From NCBI GenBank assembly GCA_009996515.1, contig JAACZV010000012.1, positions 56,289 through 120,288 of the forward strand: a stretch of DNA of 64,000 nucleotides. The letters run 5' to 3'. The number at the start of each line of letters is the position of its first letter. The first letter of the stretch is position 1. Under the pieces are notes generated by a model. It had not been told where the DNA came from. It did no database searches and saw only the letters and a program-made list of their open reading frames with translations. Positions 40,844 through 48,563 of this stretch are shown one piece after another. A program made the translations under genes and the position numbers. This stretch comes from Comamonadaceae bacterium. GTDB lineage: Bacteria; Pseudomonadota; Gammaproteobacteria; Burkholderiales; Burkholderiaceae_C.

Positions 40844-40855
40844 GGCCCCCCGCCC

Positions 40856-40985
40856 AGCTTCGCCGCGTTGAACGCGGGCGAAGCTGATCGGCCCCCCGAG
40901 GGGGCGGCGATGCTCGCGGGGCTGCCCCGCTCGCACATCGCCATGGCGGGCCGGCTTGGGAGCGGCCCGGCGCTCGGCCCGCGGA
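40856..40985. repeat. Hairpin-rich intergenic repeat (REP-like)
   Basis: Three inverted repeats lie in series between upp and the convergent aminotransferase. AGCTTCGCCGCGTT pairs with AACGC(G)GGCGAAGCT at 40856-40885. CCCCC-GA-GGGGG is near 40892-40905. CGATG...GCGGGG/CCCCGC...CATCG is near 40907-40940. The last part (CTTGGGAGCGGCCCGGCGCTCGG) resembles intergenic repeats I remember from Comamonadaceae-type genomes. The first hairpin may end upp transcription although no T-run follows. Confidence 0.6.
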
Positions 40986-40990
40986 GTTGG

Positions 40991-42169
40991 TCAGTCGAGT
41001 ACGGTGGTGAGCGCGCGGCGCAGCAGGGCCAGACCTTCATCGACTTCTGCCGCGCTGATGTTCAGCGCCGGCATCAGCCGGATCAGATGAGGGCGCGGCG
41101 CGTTCAGCAGCAGGCCCACCGGTTCCAGCGCCCGCGCGGCCGTGACGACCTGATCGGCCACCGGCAGCGGCAGCTCCAGCGCGCGCAGCAGGCCCAGGCC
41201 GCGTTCTTCCACGAGGCCCAGCTCGCGCACGAGGGCCTGCAGGCCCGCCGACAGCTGTGCCGCACGGGCCTGCACGCCGGCCAGGAATTCCGCGCGGCAG
41301 ACTTCGTCCACCACCGCCAGGCCCACCGCCGCCATCAGCGGGTTGCCGCAGAAGGTGCCGCCCTGGTCGCCGGGCTCGAAGCAGTTGAATGCCTCCTTGC
41401 ACAGCAGCGCCGAGATCGGCACGCCGCCGCCCAGGCCCTTGGCCAGCGTCATCACGTCGGGCTCGATGCCGAACTGCTCGTACGCGAACGCGGTGCCGCA
41501 GCGGCCCACGCCGGTCTGCACCTCGTCGGCGATCAGCAGCAGGCCGCGTTCGGCCGTCAGCGCGCGCAGCTCGCGCACGAAGCCGCGGTCGGCGACGATG
41601 ACGCCGGCCTCGCCCTGCACGAACTCGATCATCACGGCCACCGTGTCGGCCGAAATCGCCTGCTCGACCGACGCGATGTCGTTCAGTTTCGCCTTCGCGA
41701 AGCCCGGCGGCATGGGCGCGTAGAGGCGGTCCCAGCCGGGCTTGCCGGACGCGCTCATCATCGCCAGCGTGCGGCCATGAAAGCCCTGCTCGAATCCGAC
41801 GATGCCGTAGGCGCCGCCGCGGTGGCGGCTGCCCCAGCGCCGCGCCAGCTTGACGGCGCCCTCGTTGGCCTCCGCGCCGGAATTGGCGAGGAACACGCGG
41901 TCGAAGCAGCTGATGGCCGTCAGACGTGCCGCCAGGTCCAGCAGCGGCCGGTTGTAGTAGGCCGGGCTGGGGTTCAGCAGCCGCTGCGACTGGGCCAGCA
42001 GGGCCTGCGTGATCAGCGCCGGGCTGTGGCCCAGGCTGTTCACGGCCCAGCCCTGGATGAGGTCGAGGTGTCGCTTGCCGTTCTCGTCGCTGAGCCAGGC
42101 GCCCTGGCCGGTGCTGAACACCGTGTCGGGGCGCTGTGTGATGGTGATGAGATCCTGCCCGAGGCTCAC
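40991..42169 (-). CDS. argD: Class III aminotransferase, acetylornithine transaminase-like
   Basis: PLP enzyme of 392 residues, most similar in pattern to ArgD (N-acetylornithine:2-oxoglutarate aminotransferase of arginine synthesis). Landmarks are LDLIQGWAVNSLGH near residue 37, NSGAEANEGAVKLARRW, FHGRTLAMMSASGKP, the PLP aspartate in LLIADEVQTGVGR and the Schiff-base lysine in TLAKGLGGGVP. It starts at GTG 42169 with AAGGAAAC upstream, overlapping the DJ-1 gene stop as GTGA. A gabT- or rocD-like role cannot be fully excluded. Confidence 0.88.
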   Translation of the reverse strand: MSLGQDLITITQRPDTVFSTGQGAWLSDENGKRHLDLIQGWAVNSLGHSPALITQALLAQSQRLLNPSPAYYNRPLLDLAARLTAISCFDRVFLANSGAEANEGAVKLARRWGSRHRGGAYGIVGFEQGFHGRTLAMMSASGKPGWDRLYAPMPPGFAKAKLNDIASVEQAISADTVAVMIEFVQGEAGVIVADRGFVRELRALTAERGLLLIADEVQTGVGRCGTAFAYEQFGIEPDVMTLAKGLGGGVPISALLCKEAFNCFEPGDQGGTFCGNPLMAAVGLAVVDEVCRAEFLAGVQARAAQLSAGLQALVRELGLVEERGLGLLRALELPLPVADQVVTAARALEPVGLLLNAPRPHLIRLMPALNISAAEVDEGLALLRRALTTVLD

Positions 42170-42768
42170 GGCGTTTCCTTCCAGTCGTAGTCCATCTGAC
42201 GCGCGGTGCGCAGTGCCAGTTCGCGGCCATGCAGGCGCTGCACCAGATGCAGGCTCATGTCCATGCCCGCCGAGATGCCGGCCGACGTGACGACCGAGCC
42301 CTCGTCCACCCAGCGCGGGCCCTCGCGCACCTGCACCGCCGGCCGCAGCGCACGCAGCGCATCCAGGTCTTCCCAATGCGTGGTGGCGGCCAGGTCGTCC
42401 AGCACACCGGCGTCGGCCAGCAGCAGCGCGCCGGTGCACACGGACGCGAGCACCCGCGCGTCGCGCCGCTGGGCGGCGATCCAGGCGCGCAGCTCGGGCC
42501 GGCCCAGCTCGGCATCGACCACGCCGCCCGGCACGATGGCGCAGGCCAGCGGCGGGTGCCCCTGCAGCGTGGCGTCGGGCCGCAGCTGCAGGCCGGCGCG
42601 GGCCCGCACCGGCGCGAGGCGGCGCGCGATGGTCGTCACCGTGAACAGCGGCGCCGCGCCCGCGGGCTGGCTGCGCCCATGCACCCGGGCCGCGGTGGTG
42701 AACACCTCGTAGGGGCCGGCCATGTCCAGCAGTTCCATGCCGTCAAAGACCAGGATGCCAATGTTCAT
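42166..42768 (-). CDS. DJ-1/PfpI family protein
   Basis: Cytoplasmic 200-residue flavodoxin-fold protein of the DJ-1/PfpI class I glutaminase-like superfamily. MNIGILVFDGMELLDMAGPYEVF opens it, and the nucleophile-elbow cysteine is in VLASVCTGALLLADAGVL near residue 107. HWEDLDALRAL and TSAGISAGMDMSLHLVQRL are typical of the isonitrile hydratase/ThiJ-like branch. It is coupled to the aminotransferase (GTGA) and divergent from a GlxA regulator with the same domain. Confidence 0.9.
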   Translation of the reverse strand: MNIGILVFDGMELLDMAGPYEVFTTAARVHGRSQPAGAAPLFTVTTIARRLAPVRARAGLQLRPDATLQGHPPLACAIVPGGVVDAELGRPELRAWIAAQRRDARVLASVCTGALLLADAGVLDDLAATTHWEDLDALRALRPAVQVREGPRWVDEGSVVTSAGISAGMDMSLHLVQRLHGRELALRTARQMDYDWKETP

Positions 42769-42881
42769 CTTGTCGCGGCCTCCTGCCGCCGTTGTTTGCC
42801 GATGCCGGGCAGTTTGCGGCCGGGTGTCCATGGCGGCAATGACGCAGTTCCCACCTTTTCTGCCATATCCTAGGAGCGCTC

Positions 42882-43865
42882 ATGACCTGCCGCATCGCCT
42901 TCGTTCTCTTCCCTGGCTTCCAGCAGCTGGACCTGGCGGGGCCCATGGCGGTGTTCGAGGTGGCCCGCCTGGCGCGGCCCGGCAGCTATGACTGGCGCCT
43001 GGTGGCCAGCGCGCCGCCCGCCGTGCGCAGCTCGGCCGGCATCGCCTGGCCGGTGCAGGCCTTGCCGCGCCGGCTGGGCGATTTGGACCTGGTCATGGTC
43101 ATCGGTGGCGACGGCGTGGATGCGGCCTGCCGCGATGCCCGCCTCATCGCCTGGCTGCGGCGGGCGGCGCTGTCCGGGGCGCGCATCGCCAGCATCTGCA
43201 GCGGCAGCCTGGTGCTGGCCGCGGCGGGCCTGCTGGACCACCGCACGGCCACGACGCATTGGTCGCGCAGCCGGCAGTTCGCGACCGACTTTCCCGCCGT
43301 GCGGCTGCAGCCCGACCGCATCTACGTGCGCGAGCCGGCCCTGCGCGGCCGGCAGCGGCCCGAGCTCTGGACCAGCGCCGGCATGACGGCCGGCATCGAC
43401 CTCTGCCTGGCGCTGCTGGCACGCGACCATGGCGAGGAGCTGGCGCGCGAGGCGGCGCGCCAGCTGGTCGTGGAGCGGCGCCGCCCCGGCGGGCAGTCGC
43501 AGTTCTCGCCGTTGCTGGAGCTGCAGCGGCCCGAGGGCCGCTTCGGCGCGCTGCTGGACGAGGTGCGCGCCGACCTGCGGCTGGACCACGGCGTGGAGGC
43601 GCTGGCGGAGCGGGCCTGCATGAGCCCGCGGCATTTCGCGCGCTGCTTCCGCGCCGAGACCGGGGCCACGCCGGCGCAGGCGGTGGAGCGCCTGCGCGTG
43701 GAGGCGGCCCGCGCCGCGTTGGAGAACGGCGCGAGCTCGGTGCTGCGGGTGGCCGAAGACGCGGGCTTTGGCAGCACGGAGCGCATGCGGCGAGCCTTCC
43801 AGCGCCTGCTGGGCCGCCCGCCCGCGGCCTTCAGGCCGGGCGGCAGCGCGGCGCGGCCGGCCTGA
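42882..43865 (+). CDS. GlxA-family AraC-type transcriptional regulator
   Basis: 327-residue regulator. A DJ-1/PfpI-like N-terminal domain (1-175) with FPGFQQLDLAGPMAVFEVA and the elbow cysteine in IASICSGSLVLAAAG is fused to a C-terminal AraC double helix-turn-helix. The latter (about 220-320) reads EALAERACMSPRHFARCFRAETGATPAQ, then RVAEDAGFGSTERMRRAFQRLLG. It is divergent from the stand-alone DJ-1 gene, 113 bases away, its most likely target. Confidence 0.93.
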   Translation: MTCRIAFVLFPGFQQLDLAGPMAVFEVARLARPGSYDWRLVASAPPAVRSSAGIAWPVQALPRRLGDLDLVMVIGGDGVDAACRDARLIAWLRRAALSGARIASICSGSLVLAAAGLLDHRTATTHWSRSRQFATDFPAVRLQPDRIYVREPALRGRQRPELWTSAGMTAGIDLCLALLARDHGEELAREAARQLVVERRRPGGQSQFSPLLELQRPEGRFGALLDEVRADLRLDHGVEALAERACMSPRHFARCFRAETGATPAQAVERLRVEAARAALENGASSVLRVAEDAGFGSTERMRRAFQRLLGRPPAAFRPGGSAARPA

Positions 43866-43874
43866 AGCGGCGCG

Positions 43875-44417
43875 TCAGACCAGGCCCAGCGCGCCCAGCA
43901 CGCCGCCGGCCAGCACCATCCAGACCAGGCCCAGCCGCGTCTTCAGCACCAGCGCGACCGTGGCGGCCATCAGGGCCAGCGTGCCCCAGCGGTGCTCGTC
44001 GACCCGCAGAAAGGGCAGGGCCAGCAGCCAGCCCGTCGCCAGCATCAGCCCCAGCGTCAGCGGCGTCATGCCGGCCGCGAAGGCGCGCAGGCCGATGTGC
44101 TCGCGGTTGCGGCGCGCCCAGCGGGTGGCGGTCAGCGTCAGCACGCTGGACGGCAGCATGATGCCGGCCATGGACGCCGCGGCCCCCGGCAGGCCGGCCA
44201 CGTTGTAGCCCAGCACGGCCACGAACAGGATGTTGGGCCCCGGCGCCGCCTGGGCCAGCGCGATGGAGGCGGTGAACGAGGTGTCCGTCAGCCAGCCCGT
44301 GCGGTCGACCAGATAGCGGTGCATCTCCGGCACCGTCGTGATCGCGCCGCCTATGGCCAGCAGCGACAGCGTCAGGAAATGCAGGAACAGGCCGAGGAGA
44401 TCGACCGGAGCCGTCAT
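43875..44417 (-). CDS. Chromate transporter ChrA, short-chain half (2 of 2)
   Basis: Half-size CHR-family membrane protein of 180 residues. It carries the family motifs GGAITTVPEMHRYLVDR near residue 22 and AQAAPGPNILF, plus five or six helices. Short ChrA proteins work as tandem pairs that together match a full ChrA. ATG 44417 overlaps the upstream half as ATGA, so the two are coupled. Chromate efflux is the family role; sulfate-like anions are possible. Confidence 0.88.
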   Translation of the reverse strand: MTAPVDLLGLFLHFLTLSLLAIGGAITTVPEMHRYLVDRTGWLTDTSFTASIALAQAAPGPNILFVAVLGYNVAGLPGAAASMAGIMLPSSVLTLTATRWARRNREHIGLRAFAAGMTPLTLGLMLATGWLLALPFLRVDEHRWGTLALMAATVALVLKTRLGLVWMVLAGGVLGALGLV

Positions 44418-44971
44418 GGCGTCCTCAGCCGCCACCAGGCGATCAGCATGCCCAAGCCGCCCAGCAGGGCCAGCGCCAGCAGCAGCGGCCAGCGCAGCAG
44501 GCCTATGGCCACGAAGGCCAGCAGCGCCAGGCCCAGCGCCAGCGGCCGGCCCAGCGGGCTGGACTTCAGCGCCGGCAGCAGCTTGAGGCCGGTGGCCAGG
44601 ATCAGCCCCGCGGCGACGGCGCCCATGCCGCGCAGCGCGTCCACCGCCAGCGGATGCCGGGCGAGCTCGCCGTAGACGGCCGCCAGCCCCAGCACGACAG
44701 CGGCCGGCGCGACCAGCATGCCGGCCAGCGCGACGACGGCACCGCGCAGGCCGAAGAAGCGGTCGCCGATCATCATCGACAGGTTGACGACGTTGGGGCC
44801 CGGCAGCACCTGGGCGATGGCCAGCGTCTCGACGAACTCCTCCTTGCTGAGCCAGCCCAGGCGCTCGACCAGCTCGCGCTGGGCCACCGCCAGCACGCCG
44901 CCGAAGCCCTGCAGCGCCAGGCGCGTGAACGCGAGGAAGAGCTGGGTCAGCGACTGCGGGCGGGCGGGCAC
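44414..44971 (-). CDS. Chromate transporter ChrA, short-chain half (1 of 2)
   Basis: 185-residue CHR-family membrane protein. Conserved segments are FGGVLAVAQRELVERLGWLS near residue 23 and AIAQVLPGPNVVNLSMMIGD. It is closer to the N-terminal half of long ChrA (FGG...QREL), while the downstream gene has the GG..E..M variant, consistent with a heterodimeric pair of opposite topology. It starts 8 bases after the 2-hydroxyacid dehydrogenase stop, on the same strand. Confidence 0.88.
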   Translation of the reverse strand: MPARPQSLTQLFLAFTRLALQGFGGVLAVAQRELVERLGWLSKEEFVETLAIAQVLPGPNVVNLSMMIGDRFFGLRGAVVALAGMLVAPAAVVLGLAAVYGELARHPLAVDALRGMGAVAAGLILATGLKLLPALKSSPLGRPLALGLALLAFVAIGLLRWPLLLALALLGGLGMLIAWWRLRTP

Positions 44972-44978
44972 GGCGGCT

Positions 44979-45986
44979 TCAGCGGTGGACCTTGAGCGCC
45001 TCGGGGTTGACGATGTTCGTCGGCTGGGACTTCATGAAGTTCAGCACGTTGTCGAAGGCGGCGTCGAAATAGATCTCGTAGCTGTCCTGCTCCACATAGC
45101 CGATGTGGGGCGTGCAGACGGCGTTCTCCAGCCGCAGCAGCGGATGGCCTTGCAGGATGGGTTCGCTCTCGAACACGTCGATGGCCGCCATGCCGGGGCG
45201 GCCGCGGTTCAGCGCCGACACCAGCGCGCTCTCGACGACCAGCTCGGCGCGCGAGGTGTTCACGAACAGCGCCGTCGGCTTCATCTGGGCCAGGTCCTCG
45301 GCCGTGACGATGCCGCGCGTGGCCTCGCACAGCCGCAGGTGTACGGACAGCACGTCGGCCTCGGCGAAGAAGGCCTCGCGGCTGGGCGCGGCCCGGTAAC
45401 CGTCGGCCTCGGCCTTCAGGCGCGAGTCCTCGCTGCCCCAGACCATGACCTGCATGCCGAAGGCCCGGCCATAGCCGGCGACCAGCTGGCCTATCTTGCC
45501 GTAGCCCCAGACACCCAGCGTCTTGCCGCGCAACACCATGCCGATGCCGAAGTTGGCCGGCATGGACGCCGCCTTCAGCCCGGCCTGCTGCCAGGCGCCA
45601 TGCTTGAGGTTGCCGATGTACTGCGGCAGCCGGCGCATGGAGGCCATGATCAGCGCCCAGGTCAGTTCGGCCGGCGCCACCGGGCTGCCTATGCCTTCGG
45701 CGACCGCGATGCCCAGCCGCGTGCAGGCCTGGATGTCGATATGGCTGCCGACGCGGCCGGTCTGGGAGATCAGCCTGAGCTTGGGCAGCTTCTCCAGCAG
45801 CTGGCGCGGGAAGGCGGTGCGCTCGCGGATCAGCACCAGCACCTCGGCGTCGCGCAGCCGTACGGACAGCTGGCCTATGCCCTTGACCGTGTTCGTGAAT
45901 ACCTTGGCGTTCAGCGGTTCCAGCTTCGCTGCGCAGCGCAGTTTGCGAACTGCGTCCTGGTAGTCATCGAGAATGATCACGTTCAT
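44979..45986 (-). CDS. D-2-hydroxyacid dehydrogenase family protein
   Basis: NAD(P)-dependent oxidoreductase of the phosphoglycerate-dehydrogenase-like family, 335 residues. The Rossmann motif LGVWGYGKIGQLVA is near residue 156. The catalytic Arg, Glu and His are in FVNTSRAELV, DVFESEPI and TPHIGYVE respectively. The substrate is not clear; the N-terminal MNVIILDDYQDAVRKL form is the SerA-like subgroup often left unassigned. It heads a minus-strand set with the two ChrA halves. Confidence 0.92.
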   Translation of the reverse strand: MNVIILDDYQDAVRKLRCAAKLEPLNAKVFTNTVKGIGQLSVRLRDAEVLVLIRERTAFPRQLLEKLPKLRLISQTGRVGSHIDIQACTRLGIAVAEGIGSPVAPAELTWALIMASMRRLPQYIGNLKHGAWQQAGLKAASMPANFGIGMVLRGKTLGVWGYGKIGQLVAGYGRAFGMQVMVWGSEDSRLKAEADGYRAAPSREAFFAEADVLSVHLRLCEATRGIVTAEDLAQMKPTALFVNTSRAELVVESALVSALNRGRPGMAAIDVFESEPILQGHPLLRLENAVCTPHIGYVEQDSYEIYFDAAFDNVLNFMKSQPTNIVNPEALKVHR

Positions 45987-46066
45987 AGACGGGGAGACAT
46001 TGTGCCGCGCTGGCGTGTCGGGGCCGACGAGATCGCTACCATCGGTTTCCCTCAAAGGAGAGCGCG

Positions 46067-46573
46067 ATGACACAGATTTCCATGCACGCCGCCAGTGCGC
46101 CGGTGTTCGCCCGCATGCTGGACAACATGCTGAACTGGCTGGACGCCGCCCGGGCCCATGCCGAGGCCAGGAAGTTCTCGCCCGACGCCTATCTGGCGCT
46201 GCGCCTGGCCCCCGACATGCTGCCCTTCACCAAGCAGATCCAGATCGCCAGCGACGCCGCCAAGGCCTGCGTGGCCCGGCTGGCCGGCCAGGACATCCCC
46301 AGGTACGAGGACAACGAGGCGACGCTGGACGAACTGGCCCAACGCATCCGCAAGACCCGCGACTATGTGCTGTCCGTGCCGGCCCAGGCCTTCGAGGGCA
46401 GCGAGGACCGCGAGATCAGCGTCCCGCGCCGCTCGGGCGAGCCGCTGCGGTTCGACGGTCTGAGCTATCTGCGCCACTACGCCACGCCCAACTTCTATTT
46501 CCACGCGACGACCGCCTACGCGCTGCTGCGCCAGGCCGGCGTGCCGCTGGGCAAGGCCGACTACCTCGGCTGA
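46067..46573 (+). CDS. DUF1993 family protein
   Basis: 168-residue cytoplasmic protein of unknown function. The four-helix DinB-like pattern includes LDNMLNWLDAARAHAEARKF, LAPDMLPFTKQIQIASDAAK and a C-terminal HYATPNFYFHATTAYALLRQAG with histidines that could bind metal. A strong AAAGGAG lies 7 bases before the ATG. It stands alone, divergent from the 2-hydroxyacid dehydrogenase. Confidence 0.88.
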   Translation: MTQISMHAASAPVFARMLDNMLNWLDAARAHAEARKFSPDAYLALRLAPDMLPFTKQIQIASDAAKACVARLAGQDIPRYEDNEATLDELAQRIRKTRDYVLSVPAQAFEGSEDREISVPRRSGEPLRFDGLSYLRHYATPNFYFHATTAYALLRQAGVPLGKADYLG

Positions 46574-46706
46574 GCGGGCCGCCGCCCGCGCCCCTCAGGC
46601 GCCGCGGGCGGGAATTGCTGCGCAAACCGCAGTCTTTTCGCCCCGCCCAACCGTGGGCGCGCACCGAAAATCGGCGGACGATCCGCTTCGTGCCGCCGTA
46701 AGCAAC

Positions 46707-48563
46707 ATGGACATGTCGACGCCCACCCCTGCCCAGTCCCAAGCCCTTGCACAGATCGAGCAATGGCTGGCGGCCGCGCGTGGTGGCCAGATGGAGCTGC
46801 CGACGCTGCTGGACGCGGCGGGCCGGTTGCAGGCCGCCGGCGTGGGCACGGCCGCCGCGCTGCTGTACCAGAACTGGATCGCCGCCACGCCGTCGCCCTT
46901 GCGCCATGTCGCCTGCTTCAACTGGGGCGCCATCCTGGGCGACCTGGGCCGCCATGCCGAGGCCGAGGCGGCCTATCTGCTGGCGCTGCAGCTGGCCCCC
47001 AATTTCGCGCAGGCGCGCCTGAACCTGGGCCACCAGGTCGAGCACCAGGGCCGTCCGGCCGAGGCGCTGGCGCACTGGCGCAGCGTCTACGAAGACCCCG
47101 AGCCGGGCAGCCTGGGCGCGGACCCGCTCAGCCTGCACCTGCATGCACTGAACAACGCCGCGCGGCTGCTGGAGACGCTGAAGCGCTATGACGAGTCCGA
47201 AGCGCTGATGCGCCGCTCGCTGGCACTGAGCCCGCGCCAGAGCGACGTGGCCCAGCACTATGTGCACATCCGCCAGAAGCAATGCGCCTGGCCGGTGTAC
47301 GACACCTTTGGCGACGTCACTCACAACCATTTGCTGATGAGCACCTCGCTGCTGGGCATGCTGGACGAGAGCGACGACCCCGCGCTGCAGCTGCTGACCG
47401 CCCAGCGCTTCGTGCACGAGAAGGTGGCCAAGGTCACGACGCCGCCGCTGCACCAGGCCCACCGGCGCGAGGGCAAGATCAAGATCGGCTACCTGTCGGG
47501 CGACCTGTGCATGCACGCGGTGGGCCTGCTGACGGCCGAGATGTTCGAGTTGCACGACCGCGAGAAGTTCGAGGTCCATGCCTTCTGCTGGAGCAAAGAG
47601 GACGGCACGCCGCTGCGCGCCCGCATCAAGGCCGCGATGGACAGCCTCACGCCCATTGGCGGCATGGGCGACCGCCAGGCCGCCGAGCTGATCGCCGCCG
47701 CCGGCATCGACGTGCTGGTGGACCTGCAGGGCCTCACCAATGGCGCCCGGCCGGGCATCCTGGCCCAGCGCCCCGCGCCGGTGCAGGTCAGCTACCTGGG
47801 GCTGCCGGCCACGTCGGCGCTGCCGGGCGTGGACTGGATCATCGCGGACCGCTTCGTGATGACGCCCGAAGTGCTGCCCTACCACACCGAAAAGCCCATC
47901 TACCTGCCTCACTGCTACCAGGTCAGCGACCGCCAGCGCGTCGCCAACCCGCCGCCCACGCGCGCCGAGGCCGGGCTGCCGGAACAGGGCTTCGTCTTCT
48001 GTGCGTTCAACAACAACCACAAGATGAGCGAAGAGGTCTGGCGCTGCTGGATGCGCATTCTGCGCCAGGTGCAGGGCAGCGTGCTGTGGCTGCTGGCGGA
48101 CAACCCCTTCGCCCAGGCCAACCTGACCCGGGTCGCGGGCGAGGAGGGCATCGCGGCCGAGCGCCTGGTGTTCGCGCCGCGCGCGCTGCCGGCCGACTAC
48201 CTGGCCCGCTTCCAGCTGGCCGACCTGTTCCTGGACACCTTCCCCTACAACGCCGGCACGACCGCCAGCGACTGCCTGTGGATGGGCACGCCCATCCTGA
48301 CGCGCTCGGGCAAGACCTACATCTCCCGCATGGCCGGCAGCCTGCTGACGGCCGTGGGCCTGCCCGACCTGATCACGACGACCCTCGACGAGTACGAGCA
48401 GCGCGCCGTGCAGATCGGCAACCAGCCGGCCCGTGCCGCTTCCTACAAGCGTTATCTGGCGGAGCATGGCCGCAGCTCGGCGCTGTTTGACATCCCGGCC
48501 ACGGTGCGCGATATAGAGCGCGAATTCGAGCGACTGGCGCTCGATGCCAGGCACAAGGCCTAA
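46707..48563 (+). CDS. TPR-GT41 glycosyltransferase (SPINDLY / O-GlcNAc-transferase type)
   Basis: Cytoplasmic protein glycosyltransferase of 618 residues. About three TPR units fill residues 45-180 (for example NWGAILGDLGRHAEAEAAYLLAL). The GT41 catalytic part starts near 257 with IKIGYLSGDLCMHAVG, where H270 aligns with the catalytic His of OGT. Later come RPAPVQVSYLG, CAFNNNHKMSEEVW (the lysine aligns with the UDP-binding Lys) and LDTFPYNAGTTASDCLWMGTP. It probably moves a sugar from a nucleotide donor to Ser/Thr (or Asn) of a protein. Its stop TAA abuts the T1SS exporter ATG directly, so it is part of the secretion operon. ATG 46713 is an alternative start. Confidence 0.9.
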   Translation: MDMSTPTPAQSQALAQIEQWLAAARGGQMELPTLLDAAGRLQAAGVGTAAALLYQNWIAATPSPLRHVACFNWGAILGDLGRHAEAEAAYLLALQLAPNFAQARLNLGHQVEHQGRPAEALAHWRSVYEDPEPGSLGADPLSLHLHALNNAARLLETLKRYDESEALMRRSLALSPRQSDVAQHYVHIRQKQCAWPVYDTFGDVTHNHLLMSTSLLGMLDESDDPALQLLTAQRFVHEKVAKVTTPPLHQAHRREGKIKIGYLSGDLCMHAVGLLTAEMFELHDREKFEVHAFCWSKEDGTPLRARIKAAMDSLTPIGGMGDRQAAELIAAAGIDVLVDLQGLTNGARPGILAQRPAPVQVSYLGLPATSALPGVDWIIADRFVMTPEVLPYHTEKPIYLPHCYQVSDRQRVANPPPTRAEAGLPEQGFVFCAFNNNHKMSEEVWRCWMRILRQVQGSVLWLLADNPFAQANLTRVAGEEGIAAERLVFAPRALPADYLARFQLADLFLDTFPYNAGTTASDCLWMGTPILTRSGKTYISRMAGSLLTAVGLPDLITTTLDEYEQRAVQIGNQPARAASYKRYLAEHGRSSALFDIPATVRDIEREFERLALDARHKA

